From DASVVT01 sp036386415 (lineage in GTDB: Bacteria > Acidobacteriota > Blastocatellia > Pyrinomonadales > Pyrinomonadaceae), in contig DASVVT010000095.1 of NCBI GenBank assembly GCA_036386415.1, positions 1 through 64,000 on the forward strand: a DNA stretch of 64,000 bases, read 5' to 3'. The notes beneath the pieces are model-generated. The model was not told where the DNA came from and searched no databases. It worked only from the letters and a program-made list of their open reading frames with translations. Below, piece after piece: positions 18,134-26,419 of the stretch. The position numbers were made by a program, and so were the translations under genes. Numbering within the stretch: the first letter of the stretch is position 1; every line of letters starts with the position of its first letter.

Positions 18134-18985
18134 ATGGATTCAAGTATCAAAACTGCTACAACTGCTGCACCGGAAGCGGCCACAGCGCAGGCGCGCCTCT
18201 CAGCGCATCTGAATCGTTCATTTGAGCTGCAAGGTGAAGGGCAATTGAGCGCCGCTATCATTGAGCTGGAAACGGCGCTACGGGAAGCGCGCGCGACCCC
18301 CGACGAGGTGGAGTTCCAAACACGCGTGATGCTGGCGATGGCGCTCGCCGACGCTTATCAAGCGGGCGGTGAGACGGAGAAAGCGCGCCGTGTCCTGGCC
18401 GAGGAGAAGGAGTTCGGCGAACAGTTCTTTCAGAGGACGGTCGCGACCGGAACGCTCCTCCAGAAACGCATGGCTGCCGGAGGGGTCACACAGATACGCG
18501 ACCGCGCCACGCAGCTCTCGCTCATCGGAAGGGAAGCGCCTGAAATCTCCATCCAAACGTGGATCAATTCCGAGCCCCTGACGCTCGCAGATTTACGCGG
18601 GCGCGTCGTGCTCCTGGAATTCTGGGCGACCTGGTGCAAGCCCTGCCAGGAGATGTTTCCCAAGCTCAGGAAACTTCACGAAGAATACGGCGCACGCGGG
18701 CTGAGCGTCGTCGCGCTCACACGCCACTACTTCGCACAGCGCGGCACAGCCGCTTCTGAGTCAGAAGAGATTGAGCTGATCGGCAAAGTCGTCAAGGATA
18801 ACGGCCTGGAGTTTCCCGTGGGCGTAGCTTTAGACGAGCGCGTGCAAAGCCTCTACGGCGCGACGGGAGTGCCAACCCTGGCGCTCATAGACCGCTCAGG
18901 CATAGTGCGCTACGCACATTTCGGCGGTGGCGAAGACGACCGCTTCGACGAAATCCTGAACCGCTGTCTTGACGAGAAATTTTAA
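18134..18985 (+). CDS. TlpA-like cytosolic thiol-disulfide redoxin 2
   Basis: 283 residues, starting 12 nt after the exporter stop, so it belongs to the same operon. As in paralogue 1, a helical N-terminal part (about 20-130; EFQTRVMLAMALADAYQ) precedes a TlpA/AhpC fold with WCKPC (about residue 165-169) and the closing FGGGEDDRFDEIL. No signal peptide or lipobox is visible, unlike classical TlpA, so it should act in the cytosol. The TAA stop lies in the left arm of an R2 hairpin. Linkage to exporter and peptide suggests a role in oxidising, reducing or protecting the peptide Cys residues; this is inference. Confidence 0.87.
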   Translation: MDSSIKTATTAAPEAATAQARLSAHLNRSFELQGEGQLSAAIIELETALREARATPDEVEFQTRVMLAMALADAYQAGGETEKARRVLAEEKEFGEQFFQRTVATGTLLQKRMAAGGVTQIRDRATQLSLIGREAPEISIQTWINSEPLTLADLRGRVVLLEFWATWCKPCQEMFPKLRKLHEEYGARGLSVVALTRHYFAQRGTAASESEEIELIGKVVKDNGLEFPVGVALDERVQSLYGATGVPTLALIDRSGIVRYAHFGGGEDDRFDEILNRCLDEKF

Positions 18986-19071
18986 ACGCAAAGAGCGCAA
19001 AGGGAGCAGACGCAGAGAACGCGAAGAAGCATCGCCTCTGCGTCTTCCCCTTTGCGCCCTTTGCGTTTAAA
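18981..19071. repeat. Intergenic hairpin repeat, family R2 copy 3
   Basis: TTTAAACGCAAAG with following AGCGCAAAG (18981-19002) pairs with CTTTGCGCCCTTTGCGTTTAAA (19050-19071, given in two words: CTTTGCGCC and CTTTGCGTTTAAA). It contains the stop codon of redoxin 2 and separates it from the convergent amidohydrolase. Confidence 0.88.
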
Positions 19072-19090
19072 GCCCCACTTCAAACACGTT

Positions 19091-21181
19091 CTATGGGCGA
19101 AAGCCGACGCTCTGCCAGAGTTGAGCGCAATCGTACACGCGCCCGCGCTTGACGACCCGTCTGACCTTGCGGATATTGCTGATCGATTCGAGCGGGTCGC
19201 CGTCCAGAATAATCAGATCGGCGCGCTTGCCAGCCTCAATTGTGCCGACCTCCTTGTCTATCTTCAACACGCGCGCTGGCGTGATGGTGGCCGCCTGTAT
19301 AGCTTCCATTGGCGTCAAGCCTGCCCTGACGTAAAGCTCTATTTCGCGATGCAGACTGTGACCGGGTACGGTTTGATCCGTGCCCGCGACCAGCGGGACA
19401 CCTGCGCGGTGCAGAGCGCCGATGATGACCAGGTACTGCTCAAAGATCGCGCGCGTGATGGGCGCATCTGCCGTGGGCTTGCCCCGGCTGTTAAGCTGCG
19501 CGGACAATTCGCGCGCAACTTTTGCCGCACCCGGCTCAAAGGTTGTGGCTGGCGTGTCTACAGGGTGCAGGTCTAACTCCTTCAAGGCGATGGTCGGATC
19601 AATAACTGTCCCGTGTTTCTTGAAAAATTGAATTGCTTGCTTGGCCTCTGCGGATTCGATGTTGACCATCTGCGGCGGCTTGCCGGGCTCCGGGATTGCG
19701 TCCTGCGGCAGCATGACCGGAGGCAGGAAAGAGATGTGGTTGATCTGATCCATCCCGGCTTCGACGGCTTCGGTGGCAATCATCTCGATGGGGATATGTC
19801 CGGTGACGGTCATGCCCAGGCGGTGTGCCTCGCTCGTGATCGCGGCCACGACCTCCGGCTTGACGGAGCTGTAAATCTTGATCTGCTCAAACCCCGCCTT
19901 GTGATAACGATTGACGAGCGAGCGCCCCTCTTCCGTAGTGTTCGCGCGAAGCGTGCCGAACGCGGCCGGGCCGTCTCCATCGACGAGACCGGCTAAAACT
20001 ATGTCCGGCCCCAGCCCGCGCCCCTGTTTCAAGAGGTCGCGCACCGCCGTGATGAACTCGAACTCGTTGCCGACATCGCGCACGGTTGTCACGCCTGCCG
20101 CCAGGTAGACCGGCCCCCATTCCACCTGCTCGTAGTGCGCGTGCATATCCCACAGCCCCGGCAGCAGGGTTTGGCCTCGCGCATCTATGATAGTCGCCCC
20201 CTTTGGAATTTTGATCTCAGTTCGAGGCCCGGCGGCGGTGATGCGCTCGCCCTCTATGACGACGACCGCATCCTGCATCGCGGCCTTTCCAGTGCCGTCG
20301 ATCAACTTCCCGCCCGTGATGGCGAGCGTCCCCTTGTGCGTGGGCGGAACCTGATTTGCCAGTCGCACAAGCGCATCCATCCTGTCTTGCAGGGCTTTGG
20401 CGACGAAGACAGGCAGCAATGATTCATAGCCTTCGCGGATCGCTTCAAAGTGGTCAAACTCGGCATCGTTGGTGACGGCGGCCACGAGTTGCTTTGAGGA
20501 GTCGAGCCACAGCGTCTCACGTCCCCAGATGACTCCGCTCGCGCTGTAGCGTTCGAGGTCTATGCGCTTGCCGCCCACTTCCAACGCGTCGCGACCGCGA
20601 TGCTCGATCATCACTTCGCCGCCGCCGGGCAACGTTTTAAGAGCGCCCTTGATGTTGTGTGATACCCAGTAGCGCAAGAGCATCATCTGAACGGAGAAGG
20701 GCGCGTAGCCGTCTATGGTAAAGAAGCGTTCGGGGACGGCCATCCGTCCGGACTCTTTGCCGCGCCGCACCTTCGCTTCGCGTCCTTGAATCTCAACCGA
20801 AGCGTCGATCTCGGAAGACCTTGACGTTTTCCCTTTGATCTCGAAGCGCTCCGGCGTCAGGTCCTGGCGCGCGCTAAGCGTCGCCGAGAGCGCCACCTTC
20901 GTCATGCGATCCGTCACTTCAAACGTCGACCGAAGTTGTAGCGCCGAACCGCCGCCCTCACGCCTCACTTCGTAACTCTCTTCGCCGATAGGCTGCTGCA
21001 ACTTGTGCAGACGAAATTTGCCACGCTCGACCACACCCTCCTGACGGGTGCTCGCGGGCGTTGCTCTATCCTGCGCATGCCCGACTTTTTCCGACGCGGG
21101 TAGGGGTTGCAGGAGGAGTGTATAAAGAATCGCGCCCGCGAAAACGCAGGACAGCCACATGCGGGATGAAATCTTTGCCAT
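19091..21181 (-). CDS. Secreted metal-dependent amidohydrolase
   Basis: 696 residues from the ATG at 21181, which leads into an export segment (about 8-30, LSCVFAGAILYTLLLQPL); a TTG 20 codons upstream is less likely. Residues about 45-290 are a beta-rich domain I do not recognise. The amidohydrolase domain (about 300-690) begins AITGGKLIDGTG. It has the metal-site DMHAHYE (HxH), later His in TVTGHIPIE and QINHISF, and the catalytic Asp in AGTDQTVPG. Such enzymes often hydrolyse dipeptide or cyclic amide bonds. It lies between the two peptide loci on the opposite strand, so a link to peptide processing is possible but unproven. Confidence 0.87.
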   Translation of the reverse strand: MAKISSRMWLSCVFAGAILYTLLLQPLPASEKVGHAQDRATPASTRQEGVVERGKFRLHKLQQPIGEESYEVRREGGGSALQLRSTFEVTDRMTKVALSATLSARQDLTPERFEIKGKTSRSSEIDASVEIQGREAKVRRGKESGRMAVPERFFTIDGYAPFSVQMMLLRYWVSHNIKGALKTLPGGGEVMIEHRGRDALEVGGKRIDLERYSASGVIWGRETLWLDSSKQLVAAVTNDAEFDHFEAIREGYESLLPVFVAKALQDRMDALVRLANQVPPTHKGTLAITGGKLIDGTGKAAMQDAVVVIEGERITAAGPRTEIKIPKGATIIDARGQTLLPGLWDMHAHYEQVEWGPVYLAAGVTTVRDVGNEFEFITAVRDLLKQGRGLGPDIVLAGLVDGDGPAAFGTLRANTTEEGRSLVNRYHKAGFEQIKIYSSVKPEVVAAITSEAHRLGMTVTGHIPIEMIATEAVEAGMDQINHISFLPPVMLPQDAIPEPGKPPQMVNIESAEAKQAIQFFKKHGTVIDPTIALKELDLHPVDTPATTFEPGAAKVARELSAQLNSRGKPTADAPITRAIFEQYLVIIGALHRAGVPLVAGTDQTVPGHSLHREIELYVRAGLTPMEAIQAATITPARVLKIDKEVGTIEAGKRADLIILDGDPLESISNIRKVRRVVKRGRVYDCAQLWQSVGFRP

Positions 21182-21367
21182 ATGATTTTTCAGCTTCTGT
21201 CGGAAATTATCTGTCGCCACGGAGCGCTTCGGTCTGGTCAAGCTAAATGAGTTGGCCCGTCTTTGTAAAGTTAAATGTTGCGGGGGCGGGCAGTTTGGCG
21301 TATGCCGGAACCATGAGGGTGGATGAGGGGTGAACGGGGTGGCCGGGAAAAAGTTTGAAATTTAGAC

Positions 21368-21396
21368 TTGCGCGCGCGCGAAATCGCTGCTAGGAT
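21368..21396 (+). promoter_or_regulatory. Promoter of peptide locus B
   Basis: TTGCGC (21368-21373), exactly 17 nt, TAGGAT (21391-21396), preceded by TTTAGAC and followed by GCGCCTGCTTTAGA. It matches the locus A promoter in boxes, spacer and downstream bases. Confidence 0.75.
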
Positions 21397-21823
21397 GCGC
21401 CTGCTTTAGACCAGATTATTCCGCAAAGGCTGCTTTGGCGCGGGCGCATCGAGGACCGCTTGCGAGCCTATAAACCCCAGCTTGTACTCCAGGCTGGCTC
21501 AGGTTTCTCGCAATATTTAAACGCCAGTCGAGGTAAGTTCATTAGGTAAATGGAGATGCCTCTCTCTCTTTTCCACCTGCGACCAGAGCAGTCCGTGTGG
21601 CAGCCGTTCGGGTGAAAATTTATTCGATCGGCGATTGCAAAAAGCGCCGGGGTCAGGCGTCCATGACCTAGAACGAGAGGCGAGAGAGAAAGAAACGAAA
21701 AGAGCAGTTACGCTTGACAGTTCGAGGATGGATGCCGGAGAGGTTAAACGCCACGGCTAAAAATTTCAGGAGCAGCACGAGCAAGCTTTAGAGCGCGAGC
21801 AAGCTCCCCCAACAACAAAACCA

Positions 21824-21858
21824 GAGGAGAACAGATCCTCTTCACAGTTCGAAAGGAG
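21824..21858 (+). promoter_or_regulatory. Conserved stem-loop and ribosome binding site of peptide B
   Basis: GAGGA (21824-21828) and TCCTC (21836-21840) form a stem; AAGGAG is at 21853-21858, 13 nt before the ATG, as in locus A. The 13-nt spacer is AACAACAACAACC, a CAA-rich unstructured stretch. Confidence 0.6.
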
Positions 21859-21871
21859 AACAACAACAACC

Positions 21872-22099
21872 ATGGCTATCCTGACTACAGTTGGACAAGG
21901 CGATTCGAAGTTTTACGAGGTTCCCGACGATCAGCTCAGCAAGTTTGAGTTGAAAGCAGAGAAGAAAGAGGACGCGGGCAACGAGACCCCCGAAGGCAAG
22001 ATGCCGGCAGCCCTTATGAGCGGCGGCGACGTGCAGGCCTACAGCGGAGACATCTGCTGGATCCGCAGAGGCGGCATCCTCTACTGGTGGTACTGCTAA
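21872..22099 (+). CDS. Putative RiPP-like precursor peptide B (Cys/Trp-ended)
   Basis: 75 residues, a paralogue of peptide A. PDDQL is again at 18-22 and SGGDVQAYS is at 50-58. The presumed core is only 17 residues (GDICWIRRGGILYWWYC) with Cys62 and Cys75, the last residue. Two Cys would allow a single ring closed by a disulfide or thioether. The hydrophobic, Trp/Tyr-rich end with RRGG in the middle is compatible with a membrane-active or signalling peptide. Followed by an attenuator hairpin and a dedicated-looking ABC exporter. No known maturase is adjacent; product and function are unknown. Confidence 0.75.
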   Translation: MAILTTVGQGDSKFYEVPDDQLSKFELKAEKKEDAGNETPEGKMPAALMSGGDVQAYSGDICWIRRGGILYWWYC

Positions 22100-22118
22100 T
22101 CAGTAGACGCGGGAACAG

Positions 22119-22166
22119 TCAGGCGGGAAAGCAAGCGCAAAGGCTTCTTTCCCGCCTGAGCTTTTT
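22119..22166 (+). terminator. Hairpin terminator/attenuator between peptide B and its exporter
   Basis: TCAGGCGGGAAA (22119-22130) pairs with TTTCCCGCCTGA (22148-22159), followed by GCTTTTTAT. Its loop (GCAAGC...GGCTTC) matches the loop of the locus A hairpin. It is likely leaky, since the exporter has no obvious promoter of its own. Confidence 0.82.
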
Positions 22167-22304
22167 ATATTATCCTAGACGTGCAATCAATCTGGGCGAG
22201 GAGCGCGAGGCGAATCACATCTTGATTCATCTCGGACTCGCCCGCTCGCGCTTTTCGTTCGTTCAAGTTTTCTCACCGCTAACTATAAAAAGGGGTCACA
22301 CACG

Positions 22305-24446
22305 ATGTCGAATGCTCCATTGCCGCCTCCCGGTATGACCGCTGGAATGCCTGCTCAAGCACCTGACCAGATGACGGGTGAAATGCCGCCTGCTGATGCG
22401 GGTGGCGGACCCCCTGGCGGCGGAATGCCTCCTCCGGGAATGATGATGGGTATGCCGCCGGGGGCGATGAACGCCAGACCTTACGTCAAGCGTGCCCTCG
22501 GACTTTTAGGGCGACATAAATCGCTGGTCGCGGCCTCGATCTCTCTCTCTTTGATCATCACGCTGCTTCCGTTTGTCGTCAGCGCCGCCTTCGGCCCGTT
22601 GATGGAGCTGCTGGGTCGCGCAGCCCTTGAGAGCGGGGGCGACTGGAACAGAATAAATGGGGTGTGGGGTGAGTACGGATCTCTGTACAGCAAGGCCGAT
22701 CCTTCGCCCGGCTTTGAAACCTGGCTTGCCACGCCCCTCACGTTCACGACCCTCTTCATCGTCTGGGCGACGGCGCTCGTGCTCTCGAACCTGATGGAAT
22801 TCCTACGCTCGTGGGTCGGCGCGCATCTGGAGCAGCGGCTGCTCACGGAGATACGCCAGGATGTCTACGATCACCTGCAATCGCTTTCGCTGGATTTCTT
22901 CACGGGCGGGCAGACCGGAGCGCTGATGAACCGCGTATTGTCGGAGGCGGCGGGCGTGCAGCGGCTGCTGACGCAGACCGTGCTCACGCCCCTGGTAGAT
23001 GTCCTGGTGCTGATTATCGCGCTCGCATACCTTTTGGGGCTGAGCTGGAAGATGACGCTCGTCTCTTTCCTGCTCGCGCCGTTTGCCCTGCTGATGTTCC
23101 GTTTTACGAGCAACAAGCTACAGAGCGCGGCGCTCAACATGGCGCTGAGCGGGCGCGAGCTGAGCGGCGAGCTTGAAGAGACCATCACGGGCATCTCCGA
23201 CATACAGGTCTTCAATGCGCAGAAGTCGCGCAGCGAGGGCTTCAGAGCGGCCTCGCAGAAGGCGGCCAAGTACACCGCAGGGATGATCGCCTGGATCAAT
23301 CTCAGCAACATCAGCGGACAGGTCTTCATCTCGATTTCGACGGCGCTGGTGCTACTGGTCGGCCTGCTCTATGGCGGCGCGTTCGGTCTGACGGTGGCGA
23401 GCCTGATCGTCTTCGTACAGTTTGTGCCGAACATGTTCGTGCCCGTGCAACGCTTCATAGCTTCCTACACGGACTATCAATCGCTCGTGCCGAACGTGGT
23501 CAATACATACGAGCTGCTCGACACCAAGCCGACGGTCGTCGAAAAGCCGAATGCCACGAATCTCGGCGAGGTGCACGGCCACATTCAGTTTGAAGATGTC
23601 GTGTTCGGCTACAGCCCGACACAGAAGATTCTCAACGGCATCTCCTTCAACATCAAGGAGGGCGAGACGGTCGCCTTTGTCGGCCCCATCGGCTGCGGCA
23701 AGTCCACGATCATGAATCTCACCCTCCGCTTTCTAGACCCCGAAGCGGGCGTCATTCGTCTGGACGGTCGCGACATCTCGGAGGCGACGCTCAGCTCCTT
23801 GCGCGATCAGGTCTCAAAGCTCTCGCAGTTCCCCTTCTTCCTCAAGGATACGATCCGCGAGAACGTGCGACTGGGTAAGACGGACGCGACCGATAAAGAG
23901 ATCGAAGAGGCATGTCGGCTGGCACACATTCACGATGTGATCGTTGATCCGCAACGTATGCCGAAAGGCTATGACACGGTGGTGGACGTGCAGATACCGT
24001 CAGGCGGGCAGAAGCGATTGATCGCGCTGGCAAGAAATCTGCTACGCAGGCCGGAAGTGCTGCTTTTAGACGAGCCGACGGAGAATCTGGACGCTGACCA
24101 GCGCAACCGCCTGATTCAGGTCATACGCGAGTATGCCCAGGATCGTCACAATAATCGTGCCAACCCGAAGACCTGCATAGTCATCAGCCACGATCTGAAC
24201 TTCATAGCGGCGGTGTCAGATCGTATCATCGTGCTCAAAGAGGGGCGCGTCGCAGACGAAGGCACGCACGATGAGCTGCTCAAGCGTGAAGGCTTGTACA
24301 AGACGCTCTACGAACTCAAGAATGTCGATCCCGCTCTGCTCAGAAAGCGTGATGATGCGGCAGCGCCGGGCGCTGGAGGCGGCGGGATGCCGCCCGCCGG
24401 TGGAATGATGATGGGTCCGCCGCCGGGAATGGAGATGGGAGTATAA
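22305..24446 (+). CDS. ABC exporter (TMD-NBD fusion) of peptide locus B
   Basis: 713 residues; AAGGGG precedes the ATG. The N-terminal 65 residues are Pro/Gly/Met-rich (PPPGMTAGMP, MPPPGMMMGMPPG), then an exporter TMD (about 65-400) and an NBD with GPIGCGKST, PSGGQ, VLLLDEPTENLD and VISHDLNF. The C-terminal tail is Gly/Met/Pro-rich (GGGMPPAGGMMMG). No C39 peptidase domain is present. The exporter is highly similar to that of locus A, including shared stretches of identical nucleotides around Walker A, so the locus was duplicated. It probably exports peptide B. Confidence 0.9.
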   Translation: MSNAPLPPPGMTAGMPAQAPDQMTGEMPPADAGGGPPGGGMPPPGMMMGMPPGAMNARPYVKRALGLLGRHKSLVAASISLSLIITLLPFVVSAAFGPLMELLGRAALESGGDWNRINGVWGEYGSLYSKADPSPGFETWLATPLTFTTLFIVWATALVLSNLMEFLRSWVGAHLEQRLLTEIRQDVYDHLQSLSLDFFTGGQTGALMNRVLSEAAGVQRLLTQTVLTPLVDVLVLIIALAYLLGLSWKMTLVSFLLAPFALLMFRFTSNKLQSAALNMALSGRELSGELEETITGISDIQVFNAQKSRSEGFRAASQKAAKYTAGMIAWINLSNISGQVFISISTALVLLVGLLYGGAFGLTVASLIVFVQFVPNMFVPVQRFIASYTDYQSLVPNVVNTYELLDTKPTVVEKPNATNLGEVHGHIQFEDVVFGYSPTQKILNGISFNIKEGETVAFVGPIGCGKSTIMNLTLRFLDPEAGVIRLDGRDISEATLSSLRDQVSKLSQFPFFLKDTIRENVRLGKTDATDKEIEEACRLAHIHDVIVDPQRMPKGYDTVVDVQIPSGGQKRLIALARNLLRRPEVLLLDEPTENLDADQRNRLIQVIREYAQDRHNNRANPKTCIVISHDLNFIAAVSDRIIVLKEGRVADEGTHDELLKREGLYKTLYELKNVDPALLRKRDDAAAPGAGGGGMPPAGGMMMGPPPGMEMGV

Positions 24447-24468
24447 GACCGGATAGCAGAATTAAAGA

Positions 24469-24566
24469 AGGACGGGGGACGATCCACAAATTAACTCGAA
24501 ATGACACGAACCGAAGAGGCTGTTTCGTGTTGCTTCGTGTCGAGCGCGTGGATCGTCCCCCGTCCT
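24469..24566. repeat. Intergenic hairpin repeat, family R1 copy 2
   Basis: AGGACGGGGGACGATCCAC (24469-24487) and its exact complement (24548-24566) flank words AATGACACGAA and TTCGTGTTGCTTCGTGTCG. A 13-bp direct repeat AGTATAAGACCGG lies outside the arms at 24440-24452 and 24583-24595. It sits between the convergent exporter and subtilase genes. Confidence 0.88.
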
Positions 24567-24673
24567 CTTTTGTTTGCTTCTTAGTATAAGACCGGGGGAT
24601 GAAGTACGGGCTAGGAGCTGAAAAGGAAACTATCTTTCCAACTCCTGACTCCATATCCCTAATCCGCTATTTC

Positions 24674-25489
24674 CTATCCTCCCGGCGCGGCCTGTTGCTC
24701 CTGGTTTTGGCGCGCGATGGCGTAGAGGATGGTTTTGACCTGGAATGGTGTGAGGTCTGGATATGCTTCCATGATGCGCGCGATGACGCCGACGATGTGC
24801 GGGCACGCGAAGCTGTTGCCGGTCAGTTGACGATAACCGCCGCCCGGCCACGTCGTGCGCACTTGCACGCCGGGCGCAACCAGCTCTATGACTTCGCCGT
24901 AGCGATAACCAAAATTGAGCGGGTTGCCGCCCTCTCGCTTAATGACAGAGACGAGCGAGGAAGAGAAGATCGAGGGGAAACTCGGTTGCGGCAGGTTGTT
25001 CGCTGCGGCGACGACGATGCAGCCCGCGTGATAAGCCCTGTCAATCAGATCATGAAGCGGCCCGAAGTATTCGGGCTTGGTCGTGCCGAGCGAGAGGTTG
25101 ACGACCTGCATCTTCTGCTTAATCGCGTAGTCGAGCCCGGCCAAAAACATATCGCCCGAGCCGGAAGCGTTCGCCCCCAGCACCTTCACGCTATACAGAT
25201 CGGCATCCGGCGCGACATCCAGGATGATCCCGGCGCAGGCCGTCCCGTGACCCGCCGCATCTCCAGAGGTCGAGGGCTGAAAGCTGATCTTGCCTCCCTG
25301 CACGACAGCTTCGACCGATCCTTTGATTCTATCTTTCAATGCCGGGTGCTTGTCGTCTATCCCGCTATCGACGACGGCGACACGCACACCGCGCCCTGTA
25401 CGCCCCTCCCAGACGGCGTCTGGCGTAATCGGTGCCCATAAATCTGCGAGCACGCTGGCGGCATTGAGCGCCGCATCTGACTGCGCCAT
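24674..25489 (-). CDS. Subtilisin-family (S8) serine protease, cytosolic
   Basis: 271 residues with a complete triad: Asp41 in VVDSGID, His81 in GHGTACAG and Ser226 in GNSFACPH, plus an oxyanion Asn in VVAAANN. There is no signal peptide and no propeptide, so it should be intracellular. Cytosolic S8 proteases process leaders in some RiPP systems (for example PatA/PatG of cyanobactins and LanP), and the exporters nearby lack a peptidase domain. It is convergent with locus B and cotranscribed with the GAF gene (33-nt gap). Involvement in peptide maturation is inference from position. Confidence 0.88.
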   Translation of the reverse strand: MAQSDAALNAASVLADLWAPITPDAVWEGRTGRGVRVAVVDSGIDDKHPALKDRIKGSVEAVVQGGKISFQPSTSGDAAGHGTACAGIILDVAPDADLYSVKVLGANASGSGDMFLAGLDYAIKQKMQVVNLSLGTTKPEYFGPLHDLIDRAYHAGCIVVAAANNLPQPSFPSIFSSSLVSVIKREGGNPLNFGYRYGEVIELVAPGVQVRTTWPGGGYRQLTGNSFACPHIVGVIARIMEAYPDLTPFQVKTILYAIARQNQEQQAAPGG

Positions 25490-25522
25490 CTTAAACTCTC
25501 CTCATCCTCTCTCGAACTGCGG

Positions 25523-26419
25523 CTAAAACCCGAGGTAGCTCGTGGTTGAAGCGGAGCGTTTTTCAGTGTACCTCGCCAGGGCATCCAGAATATCACGACA
25601 CAATTCGCGCTCGGCGTCGCCGCGCCCCGCGATGGTGCGTAAAGAGACGGCCATCTGGAGCAAGTCGCGATGTTCGGGCGCGGAGCGCAAGTCCTTCAAC
25701 CACTGACGCAGGTCGCCGCCCGTCTCCTGTCCCTCGCTGGCAGCGCCCCCACCGGCCACTTTGACCAGACGCTCGAATAAACTCTCGATCAGCCCGGCCG
25801 TTTCATGTGCGTCCACGAGGGTCGCAATGGCATCAGCGAAGTGCGCCGCTTGATCCATCTCATCCGGCGTAAAAGGTTTATAAGGCGGGTCGCCCAGACG
25901 GTTGACGAATTCGAGCACGCCGACCATCTCGCTGCCGACGCGCAAAGGGGTCGCCAGGATGGTCTGCGTCGAATAACCCGTGGCGCGATCCACCTCTGCG
26001 TAGAAAGTCTCTTCCTGCGCGACATCGGCGACCGCCATCGGCTGGCCGGATGAGAAAACGAAACCGGCGATGCCTTTGCCGGGCGGAATGCGCACGCCCA
26101 TCAGCTTGTCTGCGACCTCGCCGATGGCGACCTTGAATCTGAGGCCGCCCTCGTTGCCGTCGCGTACGAGCACGGACGCCTCGTCCGATCCCATCGCCGC
26201 CGCCGCCAGTTGGAGAAGATTCTCTATCGAATTTGTGAGCGGCGAGGTCAGAGAGTCTGCCACATCGACCGCGCTGATCGCCGTGCGCAGACGCGCTTCG
26301 AGGGAGTGGTCGCCGCCGCCGTCAATAACGCCGCCGCTGCTGCTCTCTCTCTCTCTCTTCTTCTGCTGCTTCTTTTTCGAGCCGTTTGAGTCCGACTTCC
26401 TGCTCGTTTTCTTAGCCAT
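25523..26419 (-). CDS. GAF-domain protein with basic N-terminus
   Basis: 298 residues from the ATG at 26419 (GGAAGG just upstream); a TTG four codons earlier is possible. The first 30 residues are Lys/Ser/Arg-rich (KKKQQKKRERESSSG). A GAF domain covers about 60-195 (GSDEASVLVRD, IPPGKGIAGFVFSSGQPMAV, VGSEMVGVLEFVNR). The C-terminal 90 residues are helical. GAF domains bind small ligands or cyclic nucleotides. It is the first gene of a two-gene operon with the subtilase and may sense the signal that controls it. Ligand unknown. Confidence 0.83.
   Translation of the reverse strand: MAKKTSRKSDSNGSKKKQQKKRERESSSGGVIDGGGDHSLEARLRTAISAVDVADSLTSPLTNSIENLLQLAAAAMGSDEASVLVRDGNEGGLRFKVAIGEVADKLMGVRIPPGKGIAGFVFSSGQPMAVADVAQEETFYAEVDRATGYSTQTILATPLRVGSEMVGVLEFVNRLGDPPYKPFTPDEMDQAAHFADAIATLVDAHETAGLIESLFERLVKVAGGGAASEGQETGGDLRQWLKDLRSAPEHRDLLQMAVSLRTIAGRGDAERELCRDILDALARYTEKRSASTTSYLGF

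Larger units (their letters stand above)
21182..21871. other. Divergent intergenic region and long 5' leader of peptide locus B
   Basis: 690 nt without a convincing gene. It holds the locus B promoter (21368-21396), a leader of about 470 nt and the GAGGA/TCCTC stem-loop. The part between 21182 and 21360 should contain the amidohydrolase promoter, which I could not place. Confidence 0.6.

Noticed and set aside
15542..22099. Assignment of the peptides to lanthipeptides, lasso peptides or class II bacteriocins
   Set aside because: No cyclase, dehydratase or C39 exporter is present, and the leaders lack the known signatures of those classes.
24600..24660. Further word-repeat hairpin (GGCTAGGAGCTG against CAACTCCTGACTCC)
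   Set aside because: The arms match poorly and no second copy was seen.
24599..25441. Long open frame opposite the subtilase gene
   Set aside because: It has no ribosome binding site or recognisable protein sequence, while the opposite strand encodes a complete catalytic triad.
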